Positions 25,131-37,685 of a stretch of 64,000 bases of DNA are shown in pieces. The stretch is from NCBI GenBank assembly GCA_964019415.1, contig OZ025873.1, positions 2,474,982-2,538,981 on the forward strand, read 5' to 3'. The position numbers were made by a program, and so were the translations under genes. Numbering within the stretch: the first letter of the stretch is position 1; every line of letters begins with the position of its first letter. This stretch comes from Ianthella basta. Lineage: Eukaryota > Porifera > Demospongiae > Verongiida > Ianthellidae. A model generated the notes under the pieces. The model saw nothing but the letters and a program-made list of their open reading frames with translations. It did no database searches and had not been told where the DNA came from.

Positions 25131-26922
25131 CTAGACGAATGTAAATCATTGTGGGGGCGAGCGGGAGTATGAAGGGGCACGTTGGCAAATATAATGGTCG
25201 AGACAGCATGATGTGCACTAAGGCGTGCAATGCAGTGTATGTGTCCTGCCATGTAGTGCAAAGTCAGACATCATGGATGAATAGCATGCATATGATAGGC
25301 AGCAGGTCCTGGATAGAGTTATGCTTATAGCCGTCAATGGGTGTGGCTAAGGATATTGCCTACTTGGCACTGTAGTGAGCAATTATTGCTATAGCTGGAA
25401 TGCCCAGACAACAGAGGCTACTATGAGCTGCCTAGCTATGTCATAGAAGGACTCAACGTCAACAAAAGCGATCAAGAGTAAGAGAACTGAAGTATTAAAG
25501 CTACAGCACAGTATGCACCAGGCCCGTGCAGTCCTTGTAGAGCAAACGCTTTCAGTTCACCCGCACTACCCTTACAGGCCCGCCGTCAAGCGGAAGTGTG
25601 TGTGAAACGCTAAAAATCGGCGTCATAGACTGCGCAATTGCAATTGCGAAGTAGAGAGGGGCAAAGTTGGCTACAGCCACAGCAAGCAAGAGAAGGTAAC
25701 TGTCGAAGCAACAACACACTGCGCACCTGGCCCATGGAGTTCTTGAGAGCCAACTGGTCCAGTGCACCCTCACGCGTGATCCTGACGGGCCGCCCTCCAG
25801 CGGAATCACAAGTACGTGAAGTGCTACTGGACCGAGTCAACTTCAACCACAAGGAGCAAGAGCTAGTGGAAAAACGCTAAACGCCGACGACATGGCAGAC
25901 TTGAGCCGATCCGCTAAAGGCAGCATGCACTTGCGCACTATGGATGGTATTGCGCAAGGTAAGCTATTGCGCAATGGTCAGACAAATATTGGTTCCCCGG
26001 GGCCATATACGGCTTACTGCCCATATGTATTAGTTATACCACGGCGCTGAGGTGTATATGGATTTTAGGCGCACGATGCCCGAGGGCGCGAAGCGCCCGA
26101 GGGCGAGTGCGTCTAAAATCCATATACACCGAAGCGCCGTGGTATAAGTGATATATACCCCGCCTAGCGCGTCTAGGCTCTTATTCGAAAGGCTGGCTTC
26201 TTCCAGGACGGCAGCTCCGAAGAGCGGCTGTCAAGTTTTGTTGAATTCGCAAAAGCTGTGAAGTTTTTGCCTTTTGTTAAGCCACTGGAGCAACACTCTA
26301 AAGAAGCCAGTGAAGTGATTGAGGCATCTGCGACGTTTTCGGCCTTCGAGGGTTCTTTGCGCTCGCTGTTCGTATTTCTGTTCTCCGTAAAACAGTGCGT
26401 TCCCACTGCTGCAGTGAGCTTGGGTACCTTTGCGTACGAATTAGTGCACGAGCTTGCTGTTTCTCATTTGTGCACTGTGCGGGTCGCGTACATGGTTTAT
26501 CTAGCTCGGCTACGAACCGCTTTACATTTTTGGCTTGCGTGCATTGGTTGCAGCATGGTGGAGTGAGGTATTCTCCTTTTCAATGCTTTGTGGACTCTCC
26601 CGGAGCCATGCAAAGTTGAAGCTGACTGCAAATTGCTGCATTTCTGTGTGTGCTTTGGTGTGATTTGACACCTTCTTTGTTATCAAAAACAATTTCTTGT
26701 TATCTTTCACACATTCCATATTTGGGCTGGGATATAACAGGATTTAAGCGCCCCTGTGCATATATATGCTTCTTAGCTCCTGTTATATCCCGGCTGGCTT
26801 GTTTACGCGATATATTTTCGCGCGGTTACCATGGCAACGGGGTATATATAGAAATTAAATGACGTATCAAAACTTCCGGTTTTCGCACCACCCAGAAGAG
26901 AGGTTCGCTTCGCTCGCCCAAT
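25131..26922 (+). mobile_element. Repeat element E, left copy, with nested insertion
   Basis: Absent from the equivalent B3/C3 gap, and present again in opposite orientation at 29288-30384. It begins ctagacgaatgtaaa and ends near cgctcgcccaat, with TA on both sides, and no clear terminal inverted repeats. It includes an imperfect direct repeat of about 95 bp (25515 and 25720). No transposase was recognised. It brings new sequence to within about 55 bp of the C2 start codon. Confidence 0.7.
26027..26850. mobile_element. Nested insertion inside element E
   Basis: The right copy of E lacks this block of about 0.8 kb. It contains a 114-bp foldback at 26034-26147 (arms start ttataccacggcgct) and a 63-bp foldback at 26729-26791 (arms gggatataacagga), and gatatataccccg near 26149 pairs with cggggtatatata near 26838. 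No known protein was recognised. Confidence 0.6.
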
Positions 26923-26976
26923 TATACACGAGTGCGCGACCACAAGTCAAGACAGTGAGCAGCCTAAGGTGTCAAG

Positions 26977-28052
26977 ATGCTAGTCGGGTCCGGATCTTTT
27001 CTTCTTTTTGTTGGGCTCGCCCTTGCAAGTTCGTTCCTCCCCGGGACAAGCCAAAGTGATTGCACCATCCCGTCCCCCTACGTCCAGTGCAGTAGCGTCT
27101 CCATTGACGGAAATTGCCGCTACAGTGAGTCGTTGTGCACCTAGTACCACCTAGTCGTTCTTGTTAGTTGCGCCACTAGACTGACTCTACGCACGAGCAG
27201 ACAGTGTCTGTGATTGTCATCCGTGCATGCATGGTAGGCGTCATCTCGTTTTCTGTCTTCCCACACGCACAGGAAGCTGCAGCGACCCAGTGTGGAACGT
27301 TACTGCGTCCTTCCGTTCCTGTCAAGTCCCTTGGCCAGTGGAGCGTGCTGATGCAATAAGCATTGTCACCTACACGAATGTGACGGTCCCCCGTCCTGTA
27401 AGGACTGGGAATATCCTCTATCAAATATTCCTGTCTAATGGGGGCATCTTGGGCTATAATAGTCTCAATGAAACGCCCAATGCGCAGTTCCTGAACGCCA
27501 GTCGATGTGCCAGTGAAAGCGTAGGCGGCCAAACGTACTCCTACTGCGTCAACTTTACAGATTTAACGATGTCAAGCGATGTAGATGGAACCGAACTGAG
27601 GGTGGAGGTAACCCCCGATCCCTTTTCGGCGAATGCCAGCACATCTTGTATCATAATTGTCGTTCAAGGTACGTATCCATAATGCTATGCTACTCTACAA
27701 GCACCTTGATTGTCACGTATTTGATCCAATTAATGATTATGTATGTATATGTATGTGTCATTGATCTGCAGTTCCAATGACTCCACTGACTACACCAAAC
27801 CCCAATGGTGGTAAGTTGATAGCTACATATGCAAAACATACATTGTAACCCTGCATGCATCATGTGTGTGGTGTGTGTGTGTGTGTGTGTGGTGTGTGTA
27901 TGTGGTGTGTGTGTGCATGTGGTGTGTGTGTGTGCATGTGGTGTGTGTGTGGTGTGTGTGTGTGTGTGCGTGCGCGTGTGTGTGTCTCATGTGTCTGGTG
28001 ATAGTGGTGTGTGTGTGTGTGTGCGTGTGTCTCGTGTGTCTGGTGATAGTGG

Positions 28053-28087
<35 letters not shown>

Positions 28088-30842
28088 CTCGTGTGTCTGG
28101 TGATAGTGGTGTGTGCGTGTGTGTGTGTGTTGAAGTTACTGAGGTATTATGACGCGATGTCATGTTTACCTATTGTGAGTGACAGAGCAGCGACCGAAGG
28201 GAGCAAGTATTTCGAGTTGGGGCGGCAGCCCCACGAGTTTTTAACTCGAAATACTTGTTTTAGGGTACATTACTTTTGTCTATGCAACTCTCAAACCATA
28301 AATCCATCAATGATGATTGTTACAAATGTGATAAACAGGTAAATTTCCCATAATTTGGTGTCACTTGTTAATTGATCGGTGATTCCCTTATTGAGATAAT
28401 CTAAGTGAAAGTGAAAAATTATCACCTTGATTGAAGTCAAGCAACTCCAGGGAAATTCTATCTTCTTCTACCCCCAAAGGCTGAGATGGACCAAACCTGG
28501 GATATACAATCTATAGACATGTGTGCACAAACCTATGGCAGCGATTTACTAGTCTCCATCTCGTTGTGGAGTTATTCTCTATCCCTTTTTAACTTACGAA
28601 ATTTGCGATAACTCAATCACAGAAACGATTTTCCGTTATCGCTGCCGACTTGGAACTTTCAGTTAAGACTTCTGATGATGAAGATAACTCAACCACTAAA
28701 AATGAAGGCCAACTGATTTGGTCACTTTAGCCATACCTACTACCTTAAGACAGGACATTTCACTTACATAGGTCTTCATCAGCCAGAACTGATGAGAAGC
28801 TAAAGCGGGTGAGAAGGTGTTGTTTATAGATAAGTAGTTGAGGTATGATGTCATAGTGATGGGTGTGATGTCATGTGGAACAAGTATTTCTAGTAAACAC
28901 ACCCCACTCAAACTACTTGCCCAATAATTGTTATTGTAAGGTAACTATTACACACATACACACACACACACACTGAACACACACACACACATGCACAAAT
29001 GCGCACACACACACACACACAAATGTGTGCACGCGCACACACACACATGCAAGCACAAATGCACACACATGCAATAACCGCAGTCTGTTTTCTCTGTCAG
29101 TGGGTGCTGCAGAGTGCAAGCCAGCCTAAATGCTTTCTGTTGTAAAATACATAATTAAACAAAACACACACACCTTTGTGTCAACTTGCCCTTATCATTC
29201 TGAACTTTAACTGTACAATAATGGTCGGGCTTACATAATGGTTTATATTGTAAACCAACATTACAGCCAGCTGCTCTGCATACTGTAATTGGGGCGAGCG
29301 AAGCAAAGCCCCTCTCTTCTGGGTGGTGCGAAAACCGGAAGTTTTGGTACGTCTCATTTAATTTCCATATATGGGCAGTAAGCCGTTTATGGCCCCGGGA
29401 ACCAATATTTGTCTGACCATTGCACAATAGCTTACCTTGCGCAATACCATCCATAGTGCGCAAGTTCATGCTGCCTTTCGGCTCAAGCCGGGTCAGGAGT
29501 CTGCCATGCCACCGTCGTTTAGCTTTTTGCCCACTAGCTCTTGCTCCTTGTGGCTGAAGTTGACTTGGTCCAGTAGCGCTTCACATACTTATGATTCCGC
29601 TGGAGGGCGGCCAGTAGCGCTTCACATACTTATGATTCCGCTGGAGGGCGGCCAGTAGCGCTTCACATACTTATGATTCCGCTGGAGGGTGGCCTGTCAG
29701 GATCAAGCGTGAGGGTGCACTGGACCAGTTGGCTCTAAAGGACTGCATGGGCCAGGTGCGCAGTGTGCTGTAGCTTCGACAGTTACCTTCTCTTGCTCGC
29801 TGTCGCTGTAGCCGACTTTGCCCCTCGATCCTTTTATTGTCTATTGGGCAATTGCAATTGGGCAAATTACTGTTACTTTCCTGGACATTAATTTCACACA
29901 AGGCCATGCATGTGCTGTTCCTTTTTCCTTTTGACTTTCATGATGTTGAGTTTCGCTTATAATAATTGCTACTCATTCCAGTGCATCTTAACATACACTA
30001 GTCATTTCCACTGACACCTATAACATTGTCCATCACAGTCATCTCGCTTCTTCCTGTATGCTCTCACATTTGCACATAGCTAGGCAGCTCATAATCACCT
30101 CTGTTGTCTCCTCTGGGCATTCCAGCTATAGCAATAATTGCTCACTACAGTGCCAAGTAGGCAAATTCCCTAGCCACCCCCATTGACGGCTAAGCATAAT
30201 TCTATCCAGGACCTGCTGCCTACCATGCTATTCATCCGTCAGTCTGATTTCGCACTTCATGGCAGGACACATACACTGCATTGCACACCTTATAATCAGT
30301 GCACATCATACTGTCTCGGCCATTATTTGCCAACATGCCCCTTCATACTCCCGCTTGCCCCCACAATGTTTTACATTCGTCTAGTATAATTATTGATGCG
30401 TGGCTGGGGTGCTGCAGAGTGCAAGCCAGCCTAGTTTCTTTTTGTTGTAAAATACATAATTAAACAAAACACACACACCTTTGTGTCAACTTGCCCTTAT
30501 CATTCTGAACTTTAACTGTACAATAATAGTTGGGCTTACATATTGGTTTATATTGTAAACCAACATTACACCAGCTGCTCTGCATACTGAAATAATTATG
30601 ACCTGCCGAAGAAGGATGTCTAGATCATCATTCACTATGTGCATAGTGATACCAGTTACTGTTTATATAATTATTGATGCGTGGCACAAGGTTCGATCAG
30701 CATGAGCTCACTTATTTTACACTGTCCATGCATACACACATTCCTCTGTACATTCACTGCAGGTTCTCCAGCCATCTTGGTTACTAACTGGACATTGGCT
30801 GTGTTGCTGCCTATGCTTGGCTACATACTAGTTAGATTGTAA
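26977..30842 (+). CDS. C2: probable GPI-anchored surface protein
   Basis: About 220 residues in four exons with kept phase: 26977-27124 (signal peptide with FLLFVGLALASSFL; YVQCSSVS), 27273-27668 (132-codon domain; CSDPVWNVTASFRSC, NETPNAQFLNASRC, YSYCVNF, STSCIIIVVQ), 27772-27810 (stalk VPMTPLTTPNPNG) and 30763-30842 (GSPAILVTN, then WTLAVLLPMLGYILVRL and stop). The protein ends directly after the hydrophobic stretch, which fits a GPI-attachment signal better than a transmembrane anchor. The main domain has several N-glycosylation sites and paired cysteines but was not recognised as a known family. The last intron is about 3 kb and holds element E (right copy) and GT repeats. Confidence 0.7.
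27862..28132. repeat. GT-rich minisatellite
   Basis: Long GT tract with three copies of a unit that includes tgtctggtgatagtggtg. It lies in the last intron of C2 and produces false Cys/Val-rich frames. Confidence 0.9.
28203..28258. repeat. Hairpin in the C2 intron
   Basis: caagtatttcgagtt pairs with aactcgaaatacttg around a short loop. A related but unpaired piece is found near 46300 in C3. Confidence 0.7.
28950..29068. repeat. (AC)n-rich tract in the C2 intron
   Basis: Interrupted AC repeat; the counterpart in C3 is 46363-46434. Confidence 0.9.
29105..29285. repeat. Direct repeat flanking element E right copy (partner 30410-30589)
   Basis: About 180 bp (gtgctgcagagtgcaagcc to ctgctctgcatactg) occurs immediately before E and again just after it. 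Cassette 3 has one copy. This points to a local duplication linked to the E insertion. Confidence 0.75.
29288..30384 (-). mobile_element. Repeat element E, right copy (inverted relative to 25131-26922)
   Basis: Reverse-complement match to the left copy, without its nested insertion, flanked by TA. It includes three tandem copies of a 41-bp unit (gtagcgcttcacatacttat...) at 29573-29695. The left copy has one related unit. Together the two copies bracket the first three exons of C2. Confidence 0.75.
29573..29695. repeat. 41-bp unit repeated three times
   Basis: Three nearly perfect tandem copies of a unit beginning gtagcgcttcacatacttat and ending ctggagggcggcca, inside element E. Confidence 0.9.
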
Positions 30843-31823
30843 GAAGAAGGATGACTTATTTTGTGCATAATGGCACCATTTTTGTAATGTGTGTTTGTAA
30901 ATTCTTCATCTATACATTATTCATCAAACACCTCTGGTTTAATCTGATTGTGTGTGGTGTATAATAGAAGGATGTGTATAATTCTAGGTAAATATTGTGG
31001 CTATATGCTCTTGTAGTATGTACCTGCAGTCGTGTACATGTATGTCACACCAGCTGTTTTGTGCAAGTGAAGTTGAAAAGATATTGAAGATAAAAGATAG
31101 TCGACTTGGGTATTATGCATCTGGCTGTCAGTTTCACCCCATGCAAGAATTCTTTACAGGCCTGTATGCAGCTCCGAGACCCGGGGGGTTCGATCTGCTC
31201 TCAAAGTGGAACTCATAAATTTTGTCAGTTTCACTTCAAGAATTCTCTATAATATACCTAACCTCGTATATATATGTTCATATACCCAGTCCCTATTTCA
31301 TTCTGATCATGACTCTTCAAAAGTTGGAATGGAATTGGGACTAGGATACAGGGTATCATTTAGCATTTGATGTGATACCATTATCGTTATGTTATATGGA
31401 TTGAGTACTTCTATGCAGATAATGTAATATACGTAAATGTTGTAGTCTGTGGTGTAATTGCAAGCATGACAATCCAACCTTTAGGCTTTAATGATTTGAT
31501 GAGGACCCCTGGATTGGAACCTAAACATTTCAAATAACTCCTATATACATCTACCCAGGTTCAGGGGATCAGCTCATGTGTAGTTTCATATCGCCTACAT
31601 GCAATGAGGCAATTTGCTTCTACACACACAAGATACAAGCCATACCCCCAGGTACTAGTGGTGGGTATTCCGGATCAAAGTTCCATTTCATCCTATGTAA
31701 CAAACAAAACTGTATAAAACCACATGTACAGTGACTGCATAAAGTTTAAGGCATAATAATCATAATTATTATGCCTTTTCAAATGAGCAGGGTCAAAGGA
31801 AGGTTGTGCAGGTTGTTACAAAT
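30843..31823. other. C2-A3 intergenic region (convergent genes)
   Basis: No gene recognised. It is almost the same as 47335-48492, apart from about 160 bp present only in the latter. A palindrome at 31749-31778 (ggcataataatcataattat...) lies about 45 bp after the A3 stop and would form a hairpin in the A3 3'UTR; the same palindrome is at about 48417-48446. Confidence 0.55.
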
Positions 31824-34800
31824 TCATATGTACTCATGATCACTTGTTGAGTCCATGGTGTTGTACACATTGGGGTGGCTGTAGCTAGCCATGGGAGCAG
31901 GCCTGGGCCTGGTCAGACTGTGGTGGATCTCGGTATATGAATGTGTAACATAGGCAGGGTTCTCCATCATTGGGACATCTTCAGCACCATTCACATAGTG
32001 ACTCTCAGTTGGAGAGATAGATTCAAAACGGTTCCACCTTTCAGTTGTGGCATAGGCTGGATTCTGCATCATTCTGATGTCATCAGCAGGATTTCCATTC
32101 TGAGTCTCAGTTGGAGAACCTCCAGACTGGAATTTGGACCTACATTCAGAAGTGGTCATTGTATATGTTGGATTGGTGACAGCATCTGGCTGCCATTGCT
32201 TGGAATCACCTGCACATGCAATAATGAGAAGGTATACCTATGTACAATACAATGTTAGGGACATAGCTACATGCACACACAGCTTAATTATTACTAGTCC
32301 AATGCAAGGCATTGTGGGGGCGAGCATGAAGTTTATTTTGTTTTTGTCCCGAATTAATGGTCTTTATATCAAGAACATACATGGACGCATGTGTACAATT
32401 GCAATCAGGGTATTAGTTGTAATACAATAGCCACTCGTGTATATGTGATTGTATGCAAGATGCGATGATGTATGTGAGCATGAACGTGCATGCATGCACA
32501 TGCATGAATGCAATTAAGGTGTTTGTAGTCAGATGTGTACAGTGAAGGTGACTGCATGCATGATATATAACTAGGTGCATGGAAGAAAGCAGGAGACAGC
32601 ATTCCTGTGGTCATGGGGTGAGGAGGGTCCAGATGTTTGCTCTGTAATGGTACGGCCCCTTGAGCCATAGGGTACCCCTGTTCTTGCCACTCCTCTACAT
32701 ACTTGTGGGGTGCTTGGACATTTGCCTGGGTGATGATTTCCCAGAATGTAGATATATATAGGTGAGGTGTGTCTGCCTTGGACGAACGTGGCTTGTCCTG
32801 AAGCCACCTGAATCTTGCAAACAGGTTAGGTGACTGAAGCCCTAGTTGTGCATGGCACAGCCACGCCATCCAGCCAAATCGTAAGATAAAGAAACAGTCA
32901 AAAAGCTAAGCTTCAGTGGCTACCAGTAATACGAACAACAGGCTAACATCAGGCCAGGTGAACGGTACGTCTGCTCACTGGTCAGTCTGACAGCCACAGG
33001 CGCCAATCCACCTGAACCCTAGTCTTGTACCCAGACCGCTTTCGTTGGTGCCTCCATTTTTATATCCTGACCTTGTAGGGTGGCGCATTAATGTGCTGCA
33101 GTCTCCCAGTGCGCCCAAAATCATTATGCTAAAACTTTCCCCCCGTGGCCCAAATCAGCACAAACAGACAAAATAAGCCCTGCCCAGAGTGTTGAATCAA
33201 GCTACCTACCGATTTGTATAAGGGGACCCACCCTTCTCCCCACACCACTCTGTGTGACCTTCCCCCCTCCCCCACACATTAGTCCCATATCTCAAGAGCT
33301 AGATAGTTACAAATGAACTCACTCAGTGCCTCCTCACTCCCCGATCTGGACTGCCTCCTCTTATAGCACACTCCAAGACCCACGCCCAACAACACCACAA
33401 AAAGGATGAGGGCACTGAAGATGCACCCTCCTACCACTGATGAAGCCACAGTGATAGGGGAGAATTGCTGTGAAGACGCCTCGCTGCCCTCCATCAATGA
33501 TCCTTCAGAGATAACACCAGTGTTATCACTGCCATTAGCTGCAGCTATTTGAGCAAAATTATGTGCAAGTGTGGGAGAATTAAGAAGAGAAAATGACTGA
33601 CTGTCGAGCTGAATTTGCATTCATGTCTTTCTCTGTTTTACTTCTAGCTATAAGCTCACACAACTAGCACTGCATGGCTCATGTGTGGTCAGTTCAGGAT
33701 TGCTATAGTCCCAACTGATATTTCTGCTCTGTACGCAGTCATGTGAACAAATTATTGGAATGGCATGCATATAGTTCGATCATCAATTGATGCCACCACA
33801 CACAAGAGAATGCACTGTACCACATACTATACTCACATGATCAAGCACAGAGCACATTGGGCAATCAGGACAAGAAATTAAATCGTGAAGCACTTGCATC
33901 AAAGTTCATCAGGCTCACAGCATGCATGCAAGGCAGCTTTATATATACAAGCTACATGTTTGTGTATAGCCAAGAGTACATGTACATGAGTACTCTTGGT
34001 GTGGCTCTTACATTGAAAGGAGACACTGCCAATAGCCAGTACTGTGTCGCCCTGAAGCATCTCCACAGAACAGTTGCGCACAAATGAGGGAACAATAAAG
34101 GTCACCTTCTCCTCAGTTGGGGCTACAGTCCTCATCTCCTGTGACCCCTCTCCTGATGGGTGGCACAGTCGGGTGACTGATATGTTGTTAGGGACAATTG
34201 CTGCATTGATCTAACAATGGAAGCAAATACGTAGCATGATGCTAATAAGTATGTTTATACAGACTTTGTGAGTGGAGCAAGCCAAAACATCATTAAAACT
34301 AATTTGATCTTCCTTGAGTAGCTGCATGGAGTCAAATAGCACTTTTTAGCACTGTCAGGCTCAAAATTTGGAGGGGAGCTCAAAGCCAAGTGGCATGGAT
34401 GCCCTACAGCTACTGCCCTTATAGGCAGGTGCAAGGCACACACCACCACAGTGTAGATGGGTCCCTGTGAAGCCGTGTTTAATTCAATTAGCACATGCAA
34501 TTTATGTCTATTGGTTTCCTGACTGCATACAGTTCCTACTAAGAATGGAATTTCCTGTATGAAAGGGACAAGTACCCTTGACCTGGTCAGTACCCAGGCC
34601 AGACCCTTGACCACACAAGGCCCTAGCCGTTTTTGGCTTCTGAATCCCAATGTAGACAGGATGTGTATATAATATGTACAGGTATGGGGTCACCCCCCCA
34701 TCTCACATCTAGCCCCTGTTTCTTCACTGACTTATTTATTATTATGCATCTGGCGCACGAGACTCCCCCACCTCCCCCACCCCACCTGCACTTCCTCCTT

Positions 34801-36386
34801 TTGGCACACTGGCCACTCTGACCTACCTTCCACTGCACATCCACAGACCAAAGCCCATTCCCCTCACTCTGCTGTGCTGTGATGGACATGTTCACTGCAG
34901 AGAGCAATGGAATACCCAACAGCAGTGCGTGTCACATCAGTGCTGCATTAGACTGACACCTGTAGCTAGCTGACTAAATGTAACTGTTCTGTGTGTTGTA
35001 AACTCCTTAACATATACAAACTATTATGTATATATTGACTGTTAGTGTAGGATCAAGTTTAATATCCATGGGCCTCTATACACGTTTATCCACAGATGAC
35101 GATTAGATTGCACATAATATTTCCTCCTTGTACAAATAATATGCAATCAATCGCTATCATGATGTCAATATGTTATGCACTGCACTAGTCCTGCATGAAT
35201 AGCCAGACCACTTTCCAGAAAGTGGTCTGGCTAAGTGAGACTACACTGCACACAACTTCATATTACTTTGTTTGCCCATACCATGCTCATCCGAAGGTTC
35301 CAATGTTGAAGAGCAGTCTGTGGGCAGAGAATTAAGAGTAATTGCAGGCTCATAGTGATGTGTTCTACACTACAGCAACCACTCATGGCATGCTCCCCAT
35401 TCATATGGCCACCTAGCTCAATCACAGATTCACCTGGACTGGTGCGTCCACCATGCGTGATTGGATGTGTGCATGGCATGAGAGTGTACTGCCAGAGTTG
35501 TGGGGGCAGCTGTAGGTGGCAATTAGGGCCAATGTTTTGGGACTGTATGGCCCAAGCATGAAATGATTTAGTGTACTTTACATCATGGAGGAAATGGGAC
35601 AGCAAAGAATTTGCTGCTAATGGCAATTATGACACATGAAGTTTATATCACTTAGTGCTGTACTGCTGTGTAGCAAGCTAGCTAATGCCTTCTCGCCCTG
35701 CTAAACAACCATGCAGGTTTCAAACCCAGATTTTACAGGTGCCATGTGACTGGGGGAGGGGGGCATCAAGTTAGTCAGTTAACCGTGCAGTCTGTCCCAG
35801 CTTAACTCACTCATGATCACAAGCTCCTCACTGGCAATTGTTCCTTCATCACGGTGCTGAACACAACGGTACCTTGTCCCCATGTGTTCGGCCACATTCC
35901 TAATGGTGACTGTCAGCATTACAGCATTGTTGGGCAGAGGGGCCAGTGACACGTCATAGCTGTCACTGTGATGTAGGTATGACACAGTACGTTCTACTGG
36001 ATGCTCGACAGTAGGGCTCTGAACAGTGACCCTCATTTGAGGGCTGACTTGACTCGCTGTGCACGTGAACACTAAAGGTCCCTGACAAGGTTGTGAGGCA
36101 GACGTCAAGGTAACTGCAGCGGAGGAAAGGAGGGATGAAATTACTACTGTATACGAATTTGCATACACAGCAAGGACTCCGTGGAAGCATCGATCTACGT
36201 AGAACGCAGACTATAAATCGTCTATTTAGCTAAGTACTGCGTTTAGCTATAGACAGTGCATGGAGAAGTGCTACAGTGCTTGCAGGGCTGCTCGGGCCCT
36301 TGCTGCGGCTCACTGTCGCTATCTGCGCCGGACAGCACCGCCATCGCGCTGAGCAAAAGGCACAAGCATATCGTGTTCACGCGCAT
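31824..36386 (-). CDS. A3: Ig/FN3-like single-pass receptor, mosaic of A2-like and A4-like parts
   Basis: About 428 residues. Exons: 36314-36386 (signal peptide, same as A2), 35811-36113 (Ig-like), 35282-35317 (hinge mini-exon, CSSTLEPSDEH), 34827-34894 and 34012-34210 (FN3-like halves), 33323-33544 (transmembrane) and 31824-32209 (tail). Exons 1-2 and intron 1 match A2; everything downstream of about 35770 matches A4. The tail lacks nine codons between the QWQPD and AVTNPTY words that the other copies have (EHRQPLSSS in A4), and reads HSYTEI where A2 has HVYSQV. The C-terminal NVYNTM and DHEYI are kept. The last intron carries about 0.7 kb not found in A2. Confidence 0.8.
32410..33120. other. 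Extra block in the last intron of A3 (copy in A4 at 49098-49800)
   Basis: This block is missing from A2. The minus strand has an open frame of about 150 codons with FWEIITQANVQAPHKYVEEW, shared with A4 but shorter there. Because the two are a recent duplicate, conservation says little. No domain was recognised. It could be an old insertion or an unused exon. Confidence 0.35.
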
Positions 36387-36832
36387 CCCTCGTCCTTCTC
36401 GCCAGATCCTACCGTCCAACAGAACACCTTAGATAGATGTTATAGCTATATTCTGCAGCCATACTTAGAAAGAAGTGGAGTATGTGACTATATATTATAT
36501 AGCTAATAGCGGTACCCTCGGAAAAGCGGTCGAGCTACACTTATATATATATATAGCAAACAATCCGAAAAAAGCTATTCATGCTCGCACGGGAAGGTCC
36601 CATGTGCAACGATACACAACGGGGGCGTTATGTAGAGGAATGTGTAGGGGAACTTAAGACAATTGCAATTAAAGTACAAAATTCTGATATATTTTGCCAG
36701 CATCTGGGAGTTTGTTATATCATGCACCACTGTACAATTTATGGGATGTCAAACCATAGATATATTCTCCCCTATGGTCAAACGGAAGAAAATTAAAGCA
36801 CCATCAAGAGTTGAAAGGCTAGCTTGCATGGA
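36387..36832. promoter_or_regulatory. 5' flank of A3
   Basis: Nearly identical to the 5' flank of A2 (20403-20847). AT-rich patches such as tatatatatatag are present, but no defined promoter element can be named. Confidence 0.35.
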
Positions 36833-37685
36833 TCATGTTACAGCGTCCTCAAAGGTCTCCCATGTCAACTCTTCTTCAAACGTCTTCGCATTGGACCCCA
36901 CCAGCTCCAAGTTCTGACTACCCTCAGGTGGTTCTTCCCCAGCCCTTGACAGCAAAGTTGCCTGCTGTTGCATCCCTTGCAGTGGCTCTGCATCTTTGTC
37001 ATATGCTGCAACATCTTCTCCCTGCTCTTCATCTTCACTGCCTCCTTCACTACCAACCACTGATGAGGCACTGGAGATGTCATTTTGTAGATTGCCAGCA
37101 TGCAGTGCCTTCAACTTCGTCCTCATCACTGACATTGTCATTGTTGCTGTTGTCAAACCTCTCCCATGCAGGATTACATGTATAATGTAATCCTGCATGA
37201 AGACAGAAGGTGCATGGTTTGCATGCACCCTCCTTCCCAGCTGCCAGAGAATGGTGTTGGGTATCAGAATAATATTAATACTCTGCTCCAGTTTGAACCT
37301 GTGACACTAAGGCTGGGGATGGCACCCCTTCAATCTCTACTTTAGTGTTACCCATCTTAAACCTATGGGGGCGCTCCCTCTGAACGGCTGTCCTCTCTTC
37401 TTGTGTGGCAGGGGACAAAGCAAGAATTACCAAGGATTAGGTTGTCCTCAAGCTCCTCCCTTCTTCATCCCAAATGCAGGGTTACCAAGGATTAGGATGT
37501 CTTCTTCCTCTAGACTGGTTGCAAGGATATCAGGTCCTCCTTGGTCACTTGGAAAGGGTTGCCCCAATCTTCAACAGCCATGTCTTGCTCCATATCATCC
37601 CTGCCATCATATAGGGAGGTGCTACAGTAGGTCCCAGACAGTGTGCGATGCTAGCGCTCTACAATGCTTGGCTGCTGTCTCTAAC
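36833..37685 (-). pseudogene. T-tail relic 3
   Basis: Copy of the last T exon. The end is open to the stop at 36833 (TFEEELTWETFEDAVT), but upstream the frame is lost near 37150-37200, where a palindrome (gcaggattacat ... atgtaatcctgc) replaces T sequence, and an in-frame stop occurs near 37625 as in relic 2. No ectodomain is attached. Confidence 0.72.

Larger units (their letters stand above)
30420..35770. repeat. Segmental duplication, partner about 47030-52460
   Basis: The last C exon, the C-A intergenic region and the 3' three-quarters of A3 are nearly identical to the A4 region, including introns, a 3'UTR hairpin and an insertion in the last A intron. At about 35770 the resemblance switches: A3 then matches A2. 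Confidence 0.85.

Noticed and set aside
27829-28342. Long Cys/Val-rich frames on the plus strand
   Set aside because: They are translations of GT repeats in the C2 intron, with no start context or domain.
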